Origin: Chrysoperla carnea
Lineage: Eukaryota > Arthropoda > Insecta > Neuroptera > Chrysopidae
DNA: 64,000 nucleotides
Direction: 5' to 3'
Assembly: GCF_905475395.1 (NCBI RefSeq)
Contig: NC_058338.1
Coordinates: 6,338,935 to 6,402,934 of the forward strand
The position numbers and the translations under genes are program-made. Below, piece by piece: positions 11,900 through 24,415 of the stretch. Under the pieces are notes generated by a model. It made no database searches and was not told the origin of the DNA. It worked only from the letters and a program-made list of their open reading frames with translations. Position 1 is the first letter of the stretch, and the number at the start of each line of letters is the position of its first letter.

Positions 11900-14470
11900 A
11901 TAAAATATTACTCGCGATCGCGATCCGCTTCGCGATGTTTTTTTTATTTTCTGTGTGTGTGATATCACTACATACAGTGACACAGAACCGATGCAAAACA
12001 GCTGACTGACTGTTGAGTTAAGTTGAGTGAAGCTGAGAACTTTATTCATTATAAAAGACGTGTATTATAAAAAAAAAAATATTAAAAAGTATTATATTAT
12101 CATGGATACCATAGAGTAGTATTTGTGTTTTTATTATTTACTTTATACACACTAATACACACACCAATAATGTGTTATCATGCACGTTCGTGTAGTTATA
12201 TATGTTACCGTATTATTTAAAAATCGTCGTTACTGTATAATAAATCAGATTGTAAAACTATCGATAGATTGGAAACAAATAATAAAATTCACAATCTTAC
12301 ACTCTTATTTTCGTTAGTTAAACTAGTCAACAATGTTTAACTTCTCTGTTAACTCACAAGTCATTTTCTTTAATGAAAATATTCTCAAAATTCATGGCAA
12401 GCTGAATCGATAAAAAAAAGTATAAGTTTCCTAGGTAATCTACATGTCAGATTTTGGGATCAGCTGTACTTTTTGTGGTTTTACCTCGCAACCAACAATC
12501 ACATCATAACGTACGATAAGATACATAGTTCCAAAATCTCCACTCCTGGAACTCCATCTCCATTATTTATAATTTTAATGAAGCGATTGTTGTAGTAGCA
12601 GTATAAATAATTATTTAGTGTGAGGTGTGAGTTTACAATATGACTAGATTTATTATAAACCAACGATTATTAAATAATACAGTGACATATACACAAATAG
12701 TATACATATATACACATGTGGTCACTGTGTGTAGTAAAAGGAGTGCGGTAAAAATTGAAGGAAAAATTAACTTAAGAGAGATCAGTCAGAGCTCATTTGT
12801 TGGAAAGGAAAACTGATAGTGATTTACTTGCAGAAAAAGATAATTCGGGTTTGGTCTAATTTTTTGCATTTTTGTTAGTTTAGTTACCATAAATCAACTT
12901 ATAAAAAACCGATCAAGTACCAGTTGGACTCGCACACAAAAGGATTCGTACTATCGTACAAGATATAAAACTATGTACTTTTTAAATACTTGCAACACGC
13001 ACTACAAGCATGCATTATAAGTAAGCTACCATAATATAATTATAATAAAATACAAATATTGAAATTTTTTTTAAATTTTCCTGGCAGATTTTTTAGAATT
13101 CTCCATCTCCATTGTTTGTTGTTATAAAAATTTCAGCAGTCTAACTAATGCGGTTTTTGAGATACAGCTCGCTGATTTAAAGACATTCGAGCGGACAATG
13201 GAGCCTTAGTAATAGGGTTTCGTTGGTTTCTCTTCAGATTTTAGACCAAAAAACACATTTGCGGAAACTTCTTCAACACCAATGGCTATCGTTTTCCGAT
13301 ATTAGGCTAAACTCCGTTACAGAAGCGAGAAAAAAAGAACCCGTTATCTTTCATCATCTTACGGTCTTTCAATTAGCTCGTATTTAAGATTTGGGATTAC
13401 TTTTCAAACCATCCAATTTTTGGAACTTTTTGTATAAAGTGCCTTAAGTGTGTATTTTGTTCGTACTGTGATACGAATATACACGAATAAGAAAAACATA
13501 TTTGAATTATATTAATGTGTGGATTATATTTTTTGTATAGGTGTATTTTGTTTGTATATTGGTATAGTGATGTGCCGAATCATCATTTTTTACAAAATAG
13601 TTCTTTTGCAAATTTTTATGTGCAATTAAATCATTAAAAAATTGAATCAACCTGAAATGATTTATGACCTGAATGCTCAAACCTTTTACAATAAGTGCAA
13701 ATTTAAAAAAATAAATGGAAGTTTTTCTTTATTCGTTTTTATAAATTAGGATCGTATTTATGAAATTTTTTACTGTATTCTGTTATTTTAACTTTATTAG
13801 GGGTTGATTGGTGAAAGACCCTCAAAATTACGTTTTTCTGTTGTATTCATGCTAAAAGGATGGGATTTTCACCAATCGACTCGGAATAAAGTCAAAGTAA
13901 CAGAATAGTTCTTAACATTATATTATTCACATCGCACCCCCCCCTCGGGAAAATAAGATCCCCCGCCCCCAAATTTAGGCTTTTCAATTTCCAACAACCT
14001 GGTTATTTTCTAAATTTTCCATTTTTTGGTATTTTAATATCGAAAAATATTTTTTCGTCTCTATTTCAAGAAAATTATTTAAAAAAGGATTTATTCAACT
14101 TTTATTATAATATAAACTTTGAACATCTACACTTATTTAAAATTTTTGAAATTTCATACCTATGATAAAATTTCAAGATGTTAATTTCTTTTTTATTAGC
14201 GAAAATATTTAAAGAATTTTTAAATTATCTTTAATTAAAAAGATTAAAATGATTGGTGAATTTTTAAGAAAATAAATATTGTACTTTGTAATATATTATT
14301 TGACAAATACTATAGGTAATACAGAAAGTTTGTGAATTAATGAGGGTGGAAATATCGGTAATCCATCATCATAGGCATCAGTAGAATGAAATTATTTAGA
14401 AGACACTGAGAACTCGGGTATTGACCGAACTATCGATAAAGGCACATAAAAATTGTGAAGTACATTATTT
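11900..14470. other. Intergenic sequence
   Basis: Mixed AT-rich sequence with small GC-richer islands, such as GCGATCGCGATCCGC at about 11912-11927, which sits near the putative promoter. A C-rich run lies at 13936-13970. No open frame with coding character was found on either strand. Confidence 0.4.
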
Positions 14471-14474
14471 TTTA

Positions 14475-14725
14475 ATTGGATTTAAAGTGATTGTTTCCCT
14501 ACAGTCTTGTAAAAAAGACTGTTTATTGCACGGTATACACATATAAACCAAGTACTTGCTTTGTAGTCAAGTAATGAGTTACTTTTGGCTTTACAATACC
14601 ACGCAACTGCAAAAATATATAATATATTATGTGAAAGTGTTGCTTATAAATTTGATAATATAGATATCGCTCTTCAGTCATCAATACTCTAACTATAGTC
14701 GTCTCTATTCCTCGACAACCTTATA
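14475..14725 (+). repeat. Dispersed repeat RepE, copy 1
   Basis: Matches the reverse complement of 50690-50945. Shared segments include TTTATTGCACGGTATACACA, a TATAAACCAAGTACTTGC / TTTGTAGT region, TTGATAATATAGATATCGCT, and ACTATAGTCGTCTCT. It has no coding content; the element class is unknown. Confidence 0.65.
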
Positions 14726-16450
14726 TTTTTATGGTATTATTATAAATTACAAGATTGTTTAAATATTTTAGATAGTTTTTTATCACACTCTCTAGATTTG
14801 TTGATATAGACATATCCAATTGATAGGATAACCTATACCATTCATCATTTTTTCAGCCAACTTTGAACGATAAAATATTAATAAAAAGCTCGATGACCTA
14901 GGAATTTTTTGTGATTTTCGGAAACTTTGTTAATCAAAAATGTATTTATAAAGTTTTATTCAAATTCCTAGTAAATACAATCTGCCTTGAATATATTATG
15001 AACTTTCTGGATATTATGTCAATAAAACTGTACAATTAAAAGACTGACACATTTGGAAAATATTTATTACGTTTTTTATACTTTTACTTAAACATATTAA
15101 AAAATAATCGTAAATTGAAATATTCATACAATTAAAATTTACAATTTAAACAAACAAATATTTGATAACATTCAATAATAGAAGTGAATCAGCTTTTCAA
15201 ATTTATTTTTTTTTATGATAATCATTTCATTAAGTATTCTTATCCAGGTACTTATTTATGAATACCCGGTTTTATCCACTTCCAACCGAAAAATTTTAAC
15301 AAGATGTTCATATAGGGAACTTATTGTATCGGGTCGGAAAAACCAAATCGAAATTTTCAGAACAATGGAAGTGAGATTCTACTGTATTTATAATAATTGA
15401 ATTTTGTCGGTATCATATCGAGAATTGAATTTTGTATCGATATTCTAGATATTCTAGCTTTTTTTCAACGCATTATGTCAGTTGATAAAATACTCTATTT
15501 ACTTATAGAATAGAGCCATCTAGTATCGAGTAGTACAACTAATAATATGGATTCCGGCGAAAAAGTTTCGTAAAATGTAAGAAATATAATGATATGGCAA
15601 CTTAGTTTTTGAATTAATTAAATTTTTATGGAATCTAGAGAGTGTAGTTTTTCAAATAGTATATGCAATATGTATTACCTTCATGTAAATTTAAATCTAT
15701 ACTAAGAACATAAATACAAAATTTTTTGTGAAAAGAACGAAAACGTTAAGGAATATTTCGGAAACAGTGGCCTGCTTGATTGGGGAGAAATTTTTTTAAC
15801 GTTTCACTTTTTTTCTTGTAAGAAAACAAAATTTTTACAATTTGCAAGTAAACTTTAGTATATGTAGTAACTAGTTACCAGTAATTATTATGTTACTTAA
15901 AGACAATTTGGTGATTCACTGATAATCATTCTTCTCCGAGGAAAAATGAAAGGCCATATATAATTTTGTAATCCCCTTTTTAATTTTCTTTATTTTGATA
16001 CCCTACTCGATAGGTTTGGTTTATTTTTTTTTATTCAAGTATTACTATTTCGAGTCAAAAATCCGCCATTTTGCCTTTTTTCAAACATTCAAGGACATGT
16101 GGATTTTTAAGACGATGATACGTTAACTGCCGAAATCCATCGAGTCGTTTGGAAGATACGAGGTAATAAATAAATTTACAAACAAATATACATGCAACAT
16201 GCATACAAGATAGGAACGAAAGACATAACACTCCTTGACAGTTGGGAAAAAAACACACACACAAGAAATCTCGTAACAAATGTATGGTCATACTTTTATT
16301 TTTCTGAATATTTACATAACTTACAAATTACAATTAATATTAATTATGTAAAAAAAATGAAAGAGACAAACGTTTTTGTGTGTTTTGTAAAATTCTCTGT
16401 ATACAAAAATAGTAAAATTACTGTGTGGATCAAATATTATTAACAAACAA
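14726..16450. other. Intergenic AT-rich sequence
   Basis: No gene or element was recognised. The open frames of 60-83 codons here lack family resemblance and splice context. Confidence 0.4.
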
Positions 16451-16456
16451 ATAATA

Positions 16457-16949
16457 TAGTCCGTGGGACAGTAAAAGTGCTTTTTAAAATGATACATACA
16501 TACTAGAATTTTCGAAAGCGCAACGTTCTCAAATCAGCACGATGACGTCATATTCAAACTATCGATTTGAAAAAACGCAACAAGAAATTTGTCGGACATC
16601 ATGACCACTTTAAACGTTTAAGCAATAAAATATTTTGTTCGCCAAAAATACTGCATCGCTGAGCTTGCGTACAACCTCGAACATTCTGTAATTAAGTATT
16701 TTTGCCTTTCAATACATACGTAGCTCATTTCTGCTGAATTGTTGAATAATTATTAATGTTATCAAGTGGTCATGAAGTCCAAAAAATTGCCTTGTGCGTT
16801 ATTTCAAATCGATAGCTTAAATATGACGCCATCGTGCTCATTTGAGAATATTTGAAAAGTCGTAAAGAAGAGCTTAATAGAATCGCCAAAAGGAAGCAAA
16901 TCACAAAATTTTAAGTATGTATAAAGCACCCTTACTGTCCCACGGACTA
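16457..16949. mobile_element. MITE-2: TA-flanked inverted-repeat element
   Basis: The termini are GTCCGTGGGACAGTAA at 16459 and TTACTGTCCCACGGAC ending at 16947, with TA on each side (16457-16458 and 16948-16949). The inverted match continues for about 25 bp with two mismatches, and much of the ~490-bp interior also folds back on itself. TA duplication and lack of an ORF fit a Tc1/mariner-type non-autonomous element. Diverged relatives lie at 35487-35590 and 52985-53470. It begins about 70 bp past the WDR43 stop codon, so it may form part of that gene's 3' UTR. Confidence 0.85.
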
Positions 16950-17018
16950 ATATCTTTTCATTTATAATTTTAAAATTATTATAATAACAATTTGAGGACA
17001 AAGTTAACAATCTAATTA

Positions 17019-20000
17019 TTAATCATCCGATGACGAATCATTTTCATGATTTTCTTTATTATTCGTAATATCAACCATTTCTATATCAGAATTTTCATCG
17101 TCTTCTTCATCATTGTCGTCTTCATTTGATGAATTTCCATCATCATTCATTTCATTTTCATCCCATTGATCATCCGAATCGGATTGATCATTTATTTCAA
17201 TATTATCATCACTACTGGAATCACTGGAATCTGTTTAACAAAACAAAGGTAATTAATTTAAAATTGAATAATTGATAATAGGGAATATTAATGTATTTTT
17301 ATTTATATTTTTAATTCATTGTTTACACCGTTATAACAAAGTAAAAAATATAAATACTGCTTAAAAATGCTGTATTTAAGTGTAAAAAAATATTTAAAAT
17401 ACATTATAATTTTGAGATATTTAAACGCAGTTTTTTGGCACTCTCTATTGATGACGTATAAGTACGATATCTGTCAATTGGTGACAGTTCAATGTATAAT
17501 TTACACTTTAAAAAAATGAATTTACAACACAGAATTTACATTCGTTATTATTAAGTTTTTTAATAAAAAGCCTTAGAATAATATAATTTAATGAAATACC
17601 ATATAAAATATAAATATTTAATATCATACAGTATGTCAACAAATTTGACAAGCCCGTACTATGATGTCACGTTCGTATAAAAATTTGAATTTCCGTTTTA
17701 GAAATTTTTAAATGACCTCACTGAATTTGTACTTTTATTAATTAATTTTAAGTAATTAAAAATATATTAATTACTAAAATAATGGTTTATTTGAAATGTC
17801 CAGTCATTAAAGTTACGGAAGAAAAATATTTGAACCAAATTTAAATTTTATGAATATTCCCTATTGTGTATGGCATCCTTTCTGACATCTGTCAACTACT
17901 AACCTGGATCTTGATATACTAAAGCAGCCTGTTCAAAATTATCCTCTTCGGTACTTGACGAAATTTGTGTTACCAATAATTCAAGTCGCCCTCGTAATCG
18001 TGACAATGATGGTAATACATTCATTCGATGTGTTATCAAACCTAATGTTGGATGAATTAATTCACTCAATTCTGGATTTGCCAGTAGTTGACTTGCATGA
18101 ATTTGAACAACATGCTTTAACCAAATTGTTCCACTTTGACTCCTAGAAAGAAGAGATATTTGATCTTTAATTTATTAAGGTTTAAAATATTGGCAATAAA
18201 AAGCCAATAATTAAAAAATTTGTTCGTAGCATCAATATTTTTAAGCGTTACAAACTTAGGACTGAACTTAATATACAGGGTATAAAAAAAAAGAAAAGAA
18301 TAGAAAATCGAGATTTATTTTGATAACAAGTTTCAAATAACTTACCACATAGTTTTTCCTTGTATTAAAGCAGTTAATTCACTAATTAACGAACTTAAAA
18401 CTTGTACAGGAAGTCGTTTAACTGTATTCCGTACAATATTTTCATCTTTATTTGCAAAAACTGTTTGTAAAATATGTTTATCTTTGCTATGTAAACCTTG
18501 CACTAATAAATTTGCAACATTATTTGATTTTGGTACAGAACTTGAATCGGGTAAATTAAGAACTAAATTTTCTAAACGTTTTTCCATTGGCACCTCATAA
18601 TTATCTTGTTCTAATTTTCGTTTTGTTGTTATTTTACTGCTTAAATTATTTGGTGCTAAATATTGTATATTTTTTTCCGTTTCTGGTGTTTTTGTTTTCG
18701 ATACGTTTTCTGTACTTTGTATTTTTAATTTTTTTGGATCTGATCGTACTAAACATTGTAATTTTTCGAATGTTGAAATTGTCTGCAAAGAGAATATTTT
18801 AAGGTTGTTATGAAAATAAATCTTATATTTTTTAAGCAATTATGCAGGGTTTTTTGGGACGAAAAATCGATCTAGCTAAATTGTTTTATTTTTAGAAAAT
18901 TTTGTTTTATCCGTGTTTTCAGAGAAAACTGAAACATACTGCAAAATACGACTCTTCCTGACATTTATTGGTGTTTATCGTAGCTAACGAAATAAAGTAC
19001 ATTAGCGGGACATTCAAATTGGTATTTGTGTGAAGACATTTTAAACGGTACTTATATTAGTGATACAATTTGTGTCTTTTTAACTCGAAAAATACCCAGC
19101 AAAGGTCGGTCATCCAGTTCTGTTCTTGGTTTTCGTGAAAAACGATGTCAAAGTTACTTGTTTAAGACAGGTTATTAAATTGTATTATGGGGAAACTTCG
19201 ATAAAAACACTAATTATGGTTCATAACTCGAGACCCAGAAATGACAGCTTCACAAAAAACTAACACAGTATTTATTAAAAAATTCTCATTAAGCAGGAGC
19301 TGTCACAGTGGTGAAGAGGAGGAGACAATGTCTCATCTTCTCTGTTACTGCCCAGCTTATGTCATGAGGAGATGGGCTTATTTGAGCCAGCCTATCTTTG
19401 ACGACCCTCCGACCTAAAGTCAGTCGACGTCAAAGCCCTCCTGCTGTTCTTAAACAGCTCCAAATGGTTCATGGAGTAGTGGCCGGGGATGGGCCAACCC
19501 TTGTACGTAACACAACGAACGTTATGGTCTAAGTGTGTCCCACCCCAGGACAGCAACTCTAACCTAACCTATTCTCAACATTTCCGTTTTTAGTTTTTGA
19601 GATAATTAACAAAAAATTATCACAAAATTAGAGTGATGGTTTGAGCCAAAAAAGAATATAAATTTGGATCAGAAAAGAATACTTACAATTTTTTCGAAGA
19701 CCGTTACATGATAGGCTCCATAACCAATTAAAACTGAGTTCTCATCATCCATAAATGCTGTTAAAATAGGAATTTTACCGATTTCTTTATTCTTTGAATC
19801 ATCTCCAACTGCTATTTGTAATGTTACTTTTGGTTTCAATGGTTTCGCACATTTTCTAAACACAAAAAAAAACCATCACTTTTAAACTGAACAAATCTCA
19901 AATCAATCACCAATACACCAAAATTTTGTTCGTATCATCAATATTTCTAAGCGTTACAAACTTGAGACTAAAATTAGTATACCCTGGATATATATTTCAT

Positions 20001-22022
20001 ATATGCAGGGTTTAACTAGAAAAACTTCGCTCACCCATTTAAAGTCTGCTTATAAATATGTACAACTCCATTTTGTGTCGTTGCAGCCATATTCATTGAT
20101 CCAGAATCGGATGTTACAATCGATATATTACTCGCCACATCTTCCATAATAAATCTTGCAATAGCATTCTGATTATTCGAATTCTCGTTTAAGCTCCAAC
20201 AATTCAAAAATCTGTCTGTCTAAAATATAATTCGAAAAGGTAAAAAATAATTTGTTGTTACATCGGAAAAATCGGGGAAAAAAATATATATATTACCTTA
20301 GCACCACTGATAAAATAGCCATTTGATTCGTCGTCATTTGTAGGCACATATTTTAAAAATTTCACATCGGATGTATGGCCTGTATACTCTTGAATTATTT
20401 CTTTTCGATCATAGTTCCATAATTTTATACTTCTAGATGCGGTCAACAAATAAGGTTTCGATTCCAAAACTAATGCACTGTATACGGTTTCATTTTTATT
20501 GTCTTTCCATTTTCTGTAGAGAAATTAGAAATAATGAAATTTAAATTTGGTTCAAATATTTTTCTTCCGTAACTTTAATGACTGGACATTTCAACTAAAC
20601 CATTATTTTAGTAATTAATATCTTTTTAATTACTTAAAATTAATAAATTAATAATTTATTAATTAATTAATAAAAGTACAAATTCAGTGAGGGCATTTAA
20701 AAGTTTCTTAAACGGAAATTCAAATTTTTATACGGACGTGACATCATAGTACGGGCTTGTCAAATTTGTTGACATACTGTATGATATTAATTACTTACAT
20801 TTTATATGGTATTTCATTAAATTATATTATTCTACAGCTTTTTATTAGAAAACTTAATAATAACAAGTGTAAGTTCTATGTTGTAAATTCATTTTTTTAA
20901 AGTGTAAATTATACATTGAACTGTCACCAATTGACAGATCACGTACTTATACGTCATTAACAGAGAGCGCCAAAAAACTGCGTTTAAATATCTCAAAATT
21001 ATAATGTATTTTAAATATTTTGTTACACTTAAATACAGCATTTTTAAGCAGTATTTATATTTTTTACTTTGTGATAATGGTGTAAACAATGAATTAAAAA
21101 TATTTAAAAAAATACATAAATATTCCCTATTTAGTGGTTCCAGTCAAAAATTTGATTTGGTCCGAAAAAAAATAGTTTTTTGAAAGAATTCTGTTACAAT
21201 ATCACAGAAACTATGGAGCAATTCGATTTATAAGAATCAGATAAATTGTCTCAATGCCATTAAAATAAGAAAGAATATATAACAAAATATTTACGTTTTA
21301 ACAGATCCATCCGCTATATTCCATCGAATAAAATGATTATTACCACACGATATTAAACCACTTCGCATACTCCATGTTAAACAATCAATGTTGGTCACAG
21401 CCGCAGCTTCATCGGAGCCAAGTGTTGTTAAAATTTTCGATTCAAACGGTGAATAAATTAATATTGAACCGGATCTGGTCCCTAACGCTATACACTGTGA
21501 GAATTGTACATCACTGTCGGATCGTTTTCTTTTACGCCATGGTGACTAAAACAAAAATTTTGAACTTGAAATTAGCGTAACACTTATCACAGAAGATAAT
21601 TATTCAAAATCATTAATTATAGGTCCGCCCAACGTCGTTATAACAGATTTTGAACTTCCAAAATGTTTTTAAAACTTATAAGTCAATCAGCTTTTAAATT
21701 TCCGAGAACACTTTTATAAACTAAAATTAACGCATTTAAATGAAACTGATAACTTTTAAAAGTTAATTATAGCTATTCCGAGACACTTTAAAATTAAATA
21801 ATAAAAATTTTTTGAATATATTTTAAGTTATTTAAAGCACATGGTGCTTACCTGATTACTTGATATTTGTATCCATTTTAAGCAAGTGCATGGTTGATTT
21901 AAATGAAGTGATGGTGTATACTCATGTTTCAAAATACTTGTTGATGTTTCCCATATTTTTAGTTTACCATCAACACCCAAAATTGCAAAATATGCACCAT
22001 CTTTTGAAAATTCTGATTCCAT
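17019..22022 (-). CDS. WDR43: WD repeat-containing protein 43 (Utp5 homologue), 8 exons
   Basis: Exons in gene order: 22022-21852, 21545-21295, 20513-20297, 20219-20035, 19855-19687, 18782-18346, 18142-17904, 17230-17019. All introns are GT-AG and the phases join into one 626-residue frame. The N-terminal half is a WD40 propeller (FSKDGAYFAILGVDGKLKIWE near the start; SIKLWNYDRK and YTGHTSDVKFL around 170-195). Residues about 420-540 form the Utp12-type helical domain (ANLLVQGLHSKDKHILQTVF; GTIWLKHVVQIHASQL). The C-terminus is a long Asp/Glu/Ser tail. WDR43 belongs to the nucleolar t-UTP subcomplex of the small-subunit processome, which supports pre-rRNA transcription and 18S maturation. The length is close to that of animal orthologues. 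Introns 2 and 7 are mostly inverted MITE-1 copies; introns 4 and 6 carry sense-oriented RepA fragments. Confidence 0.93.
17279..17864 (+). mobile_element. MITE-1 copy in WDR43 intron 7
   Basis: A ~586-bp element bounded by ATAGGGAATATT and its reverse complement AATATTCCCTAT. It has no ORF of note. It fills most of the 673-bp intron 17231-17903. An inverted copy lies at about 20530-21133; shared blocks include GCAGTTTTTTGGC, GTCAATTGGTGACAG and GTCAACAAATTTGACAAGCC. Confidence 0.85.
18216..18288 (-). repeat. RepA 5' fragment in WDR43 intron 6 (sense to the gene)
   Basis: Reverse complement of the RepA 5' region (TTTGTTCGTAGCATCAATAT, GCGTTACAAACTTAGGAC, ACAGGGTATA). Since WDR43 is on the minus strand, the repeat is in the gene's sense direction. 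Confidence 0.7.
18843..19116 (-). repeat. RepD copy 1 in WDR43 intron 5
   Basis: Reverse complement of a dispersed sequence also found at about 39310-39620. Shared blocks, read in the RepD direction, are CTGGATGACCGA, TTTGCT.GGTAT, the AATAGATGTCAG-like stretch, TAGCTAGATCGA and CCCAAAAAACCC. This copy lacks the inverted duplication seen in the second one. Confidence 0.65.
19295..19572 (+). mobile_element. Non-LTR retrotransposon 3' end with CCTAA tail (LINE-B copy 2), in WDR43 intron 5
   Basis: One frame reads EEETMSHLLCYCPAYVMRRW, the Cys/His-bearing C-terminus common in non-LTR ORF2 proteins. A 3' UTR with GTGTGTCCCACCCCAGGACA follows, ending in CTAACCTAACCTA. It lies antisense to WDR43 and is 5'-truncated. 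Copies sharing this end are at 8040-8222 and, more distantly, 46683-46845 (minus). Confidence 0.8.
19910..20012 (-). repeat. RepA 5' fragment in WDR43 intron 4 (sense to the gene)
   Basis: Reverse complement of the RepA start (AAAATTTTGTTCGTATCATC, AAGCGTTACAAACTTGAGAC, then the terminal TATATTTCATATATGCAGGG). It occupies over half of a 179-bp intron, in the sense direction of the gene. Confidence 0.7.
20530..21133 (-). mobile_element. MITE-1 copy in WDR43 intron 2 (inverted relative to the first)
   Basis: Near-identical reverse complement of 17279-17864. The right terminus AATATTCCCTAT at 21120-21131 is intact; the left terminus is eroded (AGAAATAATG instead of GGGAATATT). It occupies most of the 781-bp intron 20514-21294. 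Confidence 0.83.
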
Positions 22023-22029
22023 GGTGTTT

Positions 22030-23120
22030 TTACAACCGCCATATATTAGAATACATAACCCTACTTTATCATCTTTTTTTGATGATAAATTTCAAAAAGA
22101 TGCTAACTTCATACTTGTAAACAAGGACATGAAGTCTATGGAATGATATGTGTACACATGCTACCATAGACAATAAAAATGTTTTTATGTATGTAAAGTG
22201 GTACAAAACTTTTATTATTTTATAATTTTAAGAGCAGCTCTAAAAAACCACCCAAAAATGTATACTTACTTTGACAGGGACACAGGGGAACTTACTGGCA
22301 GTATTTTCTCAGTCATCATATCGTACCCACTTACAGGCGCTAGCACATCCATCGCATTCTTTATGTATATAAACTCTTTGGATTCAAAACCATTCAAATG
22401 GTTTTGGAAAATTTTTTTTTGGAAGTGTCTATTTCTCGGCAAATATACAGGATTCCGCTTGAAGCTACTTATTGAAGAAATTAAAGCGCATAATTTCTGA
22501 GATTGTTTACTCTATAAATTCATTATTGTCAAATTAATTGCAAAGTTAAAATATGTCTTATTTTAATGGTATTTTTAGATTTGCGCGAAAAGTAATTAAC
22601 GACTTTGATGCTAATAATTCCATTTGATAGGTTTTTACAAAATAAAAAACTTTTGCTCTTTAAGTTTTTGAGATATAAACGATAGATCAGCCGCTAGATT
22701 AGAAAAACCGATTTTTTTTATGCTTTTCTATCGAAAAAAAATCTGCCATTTTGTTTCTGCACCTCGTCCTTATAAAAGGACTTTCAATCTACAAGGATTT
22801 AATTTGTTATACGTTATGTAAACTATTGGACTTGCTTCTTTTCTTTTCAAGTTTTATTTAACGCAATTGGGTTTTTTTATTAAAAATTTTTTCTACATAT
22901 TATTATTTTATTACATAATGTTATATTAATTTATAATAATTGATACTTACTTTGTGTAACAATGTTTTAATTAAGTAATTATTATTTTTTTTAAGATAAA
23001 GACGTTTTGCAATATTTACAAACTCAGTACTATATGCGAGTTTTAATTTTAATCATGTTGATTTAAACACTTTCATTATTTAATATTATAGTCCATACGC
23101 TAGATTTTTAATCCATGAAT
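22030..23120. other. Intergenic sequence upstream of WDR43
   Basis: Holds the WDR43 5' flank (about 22023-22200) and AT-rich sequence. A 100-codon open frame at 22198-22500 has no family resemblance or splice context that I recognise. No promoter motif was clear. Confidence 0.4.
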
Positions 23121-23171
23121 ATAATAATAATAATGGGGTTTAACCTCCGTTTCTCTGACATATACACCTAT

Positions 23172-23420
23172 AACAGAGGCCAGCCACATCATTATTTGTT
23201 AATCTTTATTTATTTAATTACTAACATATTTACAATTCGATGTGGGTATGGAGTCGGTTGCTTCGTTCTAATCCCATCGACGACAATGTGATCAATTCTA
23301 CCGCCCTCATTAATCATAATTGTTCACACTGCCGCTGCCTGGATTCGAACCCGCAACCTAAGTCTAAATGGACAAACAGCCGAAGACAAACGCCTTAGAC
23401 CGCTCGGCCATTTAGGCTCA
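23172..23420 (-). mobile_element. tRNA-derived SINE, copy 1
   Basis: Read on the minus strand it starts GAGCCTAAATGGCCGAGCGG, containing a perfect A box (TGGCCGAGCGG, 23410-23400). A perfect B box (GGTTCGAATCC) follows at 23351-23341, after which comes a unique ~170-bp body ending near AACAGAGG. The head resembles a Leu/Ser-type tRNA, but the tail and a second copy at 38478-38730 show that it is a SINE and not a functional tRNA gene. Pol III transcription could start from the internal boxes. Confidence 0.85.
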
Positions 23421-23424
23421 TGAA

Positions 23425-23718
23425 ACAACACTAAGTTTAGTCCCAAGTTTGTACCTCTAAAAAATATTGATCCTATGAACAAAATTTTGGTATAGGTGTT
23501 AACAAACACAGTAAGTCCATTTCCGGTTGCTCTCTGCCGGTCTGTGGACACGAAAAGAAATATCAAACTAAAATTTTTATAGCGTGCTTAGGACGTAAAA
23601 AATTAGATCAAGTTCGTAAATGAGCAAGATGGATTAATAAACACCTTTTCTTTGTAACATTTTTTCGTAAACATCACTGTTTACCCGTGAGGGCGCAAAT
23701 TAAGTTAGAACATTATAG
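23425..23718 (+). repeat. RepA copy abutting the SINE
   Basis: Runs from TAAGTTTAGTCCCAAGTTTG through TTGGTATAGGTGTTAACA, GTCCATTTCCGGTTG, TTTTATAGCGTGCTTAGGAC and TTTTTTCGTAAACATCACTG to GTGAGGGCGCAAATTA. Internal deletions are present and the 3' terminus is missing. Confidence 0.75.
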
Positions 23719-23719
23719 T

Positions 23720-24138
23720 ATTACAAATATATGTTTTCTTAAAAACTACTCTTTTGCTCCTATAATTATCCCGTTGAAAACCGAACAAGATAATTATTTT
23801 AAATTTTAAACTCTTTTGCTTATACTAAAAAAAATGACAAATAAACTAAAAAGGCTTCTATCTGCCACGTACAAGTACAATGATTTGCAATTAAAATAAA
23901 ATCTTCATCACTCTATTACTATTAAAAACATATTTTAATATTGCTGCATCATAAAAAAAAAATAAACATAGATTACTACAAATAAAATAATTATCATTAT
24001 CTTATTGTCAATAAACTTGACACCATCTTCACAATCCATCTACGAATAACTATCCAAAAATTGCAGAACATAATAAACTTCTAAATTCTAGATAATTTAT
24101 GGCAAAAAAAAAATCATAATATAAGGTAGATAAATTCT
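23720..24138. other. Intergenic AT-rich sequence
   Basis: No feature recognised. Confidence 0.4.
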
Positions 24139-24139
24139 A

Positions 24140-24415
24140 CAAAAGGAGCCATTTTTGAGAAAAGCTCCTAAAAAAAGTTTTTCCCAAGGGTGTGGGCCTT
24201 CTTGAATTTTCCTGGATATGTAGCCTATACCAATTCTAGAACCACATTAAGGTTTAGCCTTGTGCCCAGTTTAATCGAAATCGTTGGAGCCGTCTTTGAG
24301 AAAACCCGAAAAAACTTTTTCCCAAGAGTGTGGGCCTTCTCGAATTTTTCTGGATATGTGGCTTATACCAATCCTAGGAACACCTTATAAGGTCTAGCCT
24401 TGTGCCTGTTTCCTG
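24140..24415. repeat. Two-copy tandem duplication, ~138-bp period
   Basis: The block GGTGTGGGCCTTCT..GAATTTT.CTGGATATGT, ending TAGCCTTGTGCC, occurs near 24189 and again near 24327. The copies are diverged. The open frame at 24190-24390 is just this repeat read through twice. Confidence 0.75.

Noticed and set aside
16055-16443. Overlapping 78- and 83-codon frames on opposite strands
   Set aside because: Mutually overlapping, of low complexity, and without motifs or splice sites.
17955-18146. 63-codon plus-strand frame
   Set aside because: Antisense shadow of WDR43 exon 7.
22198-22500. 100-codon plus-strand frame
   Set aside because: No family resemblance and no splice or start context; cannot be supported as a gene.
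23340-23420. A functional tRNA gene
   Set aside because: The tRNA-like head is attached to a SINE body and has a second copy at 38650-38730 with the same body; the cloverleaf is not closed by a matching acceptor stem.
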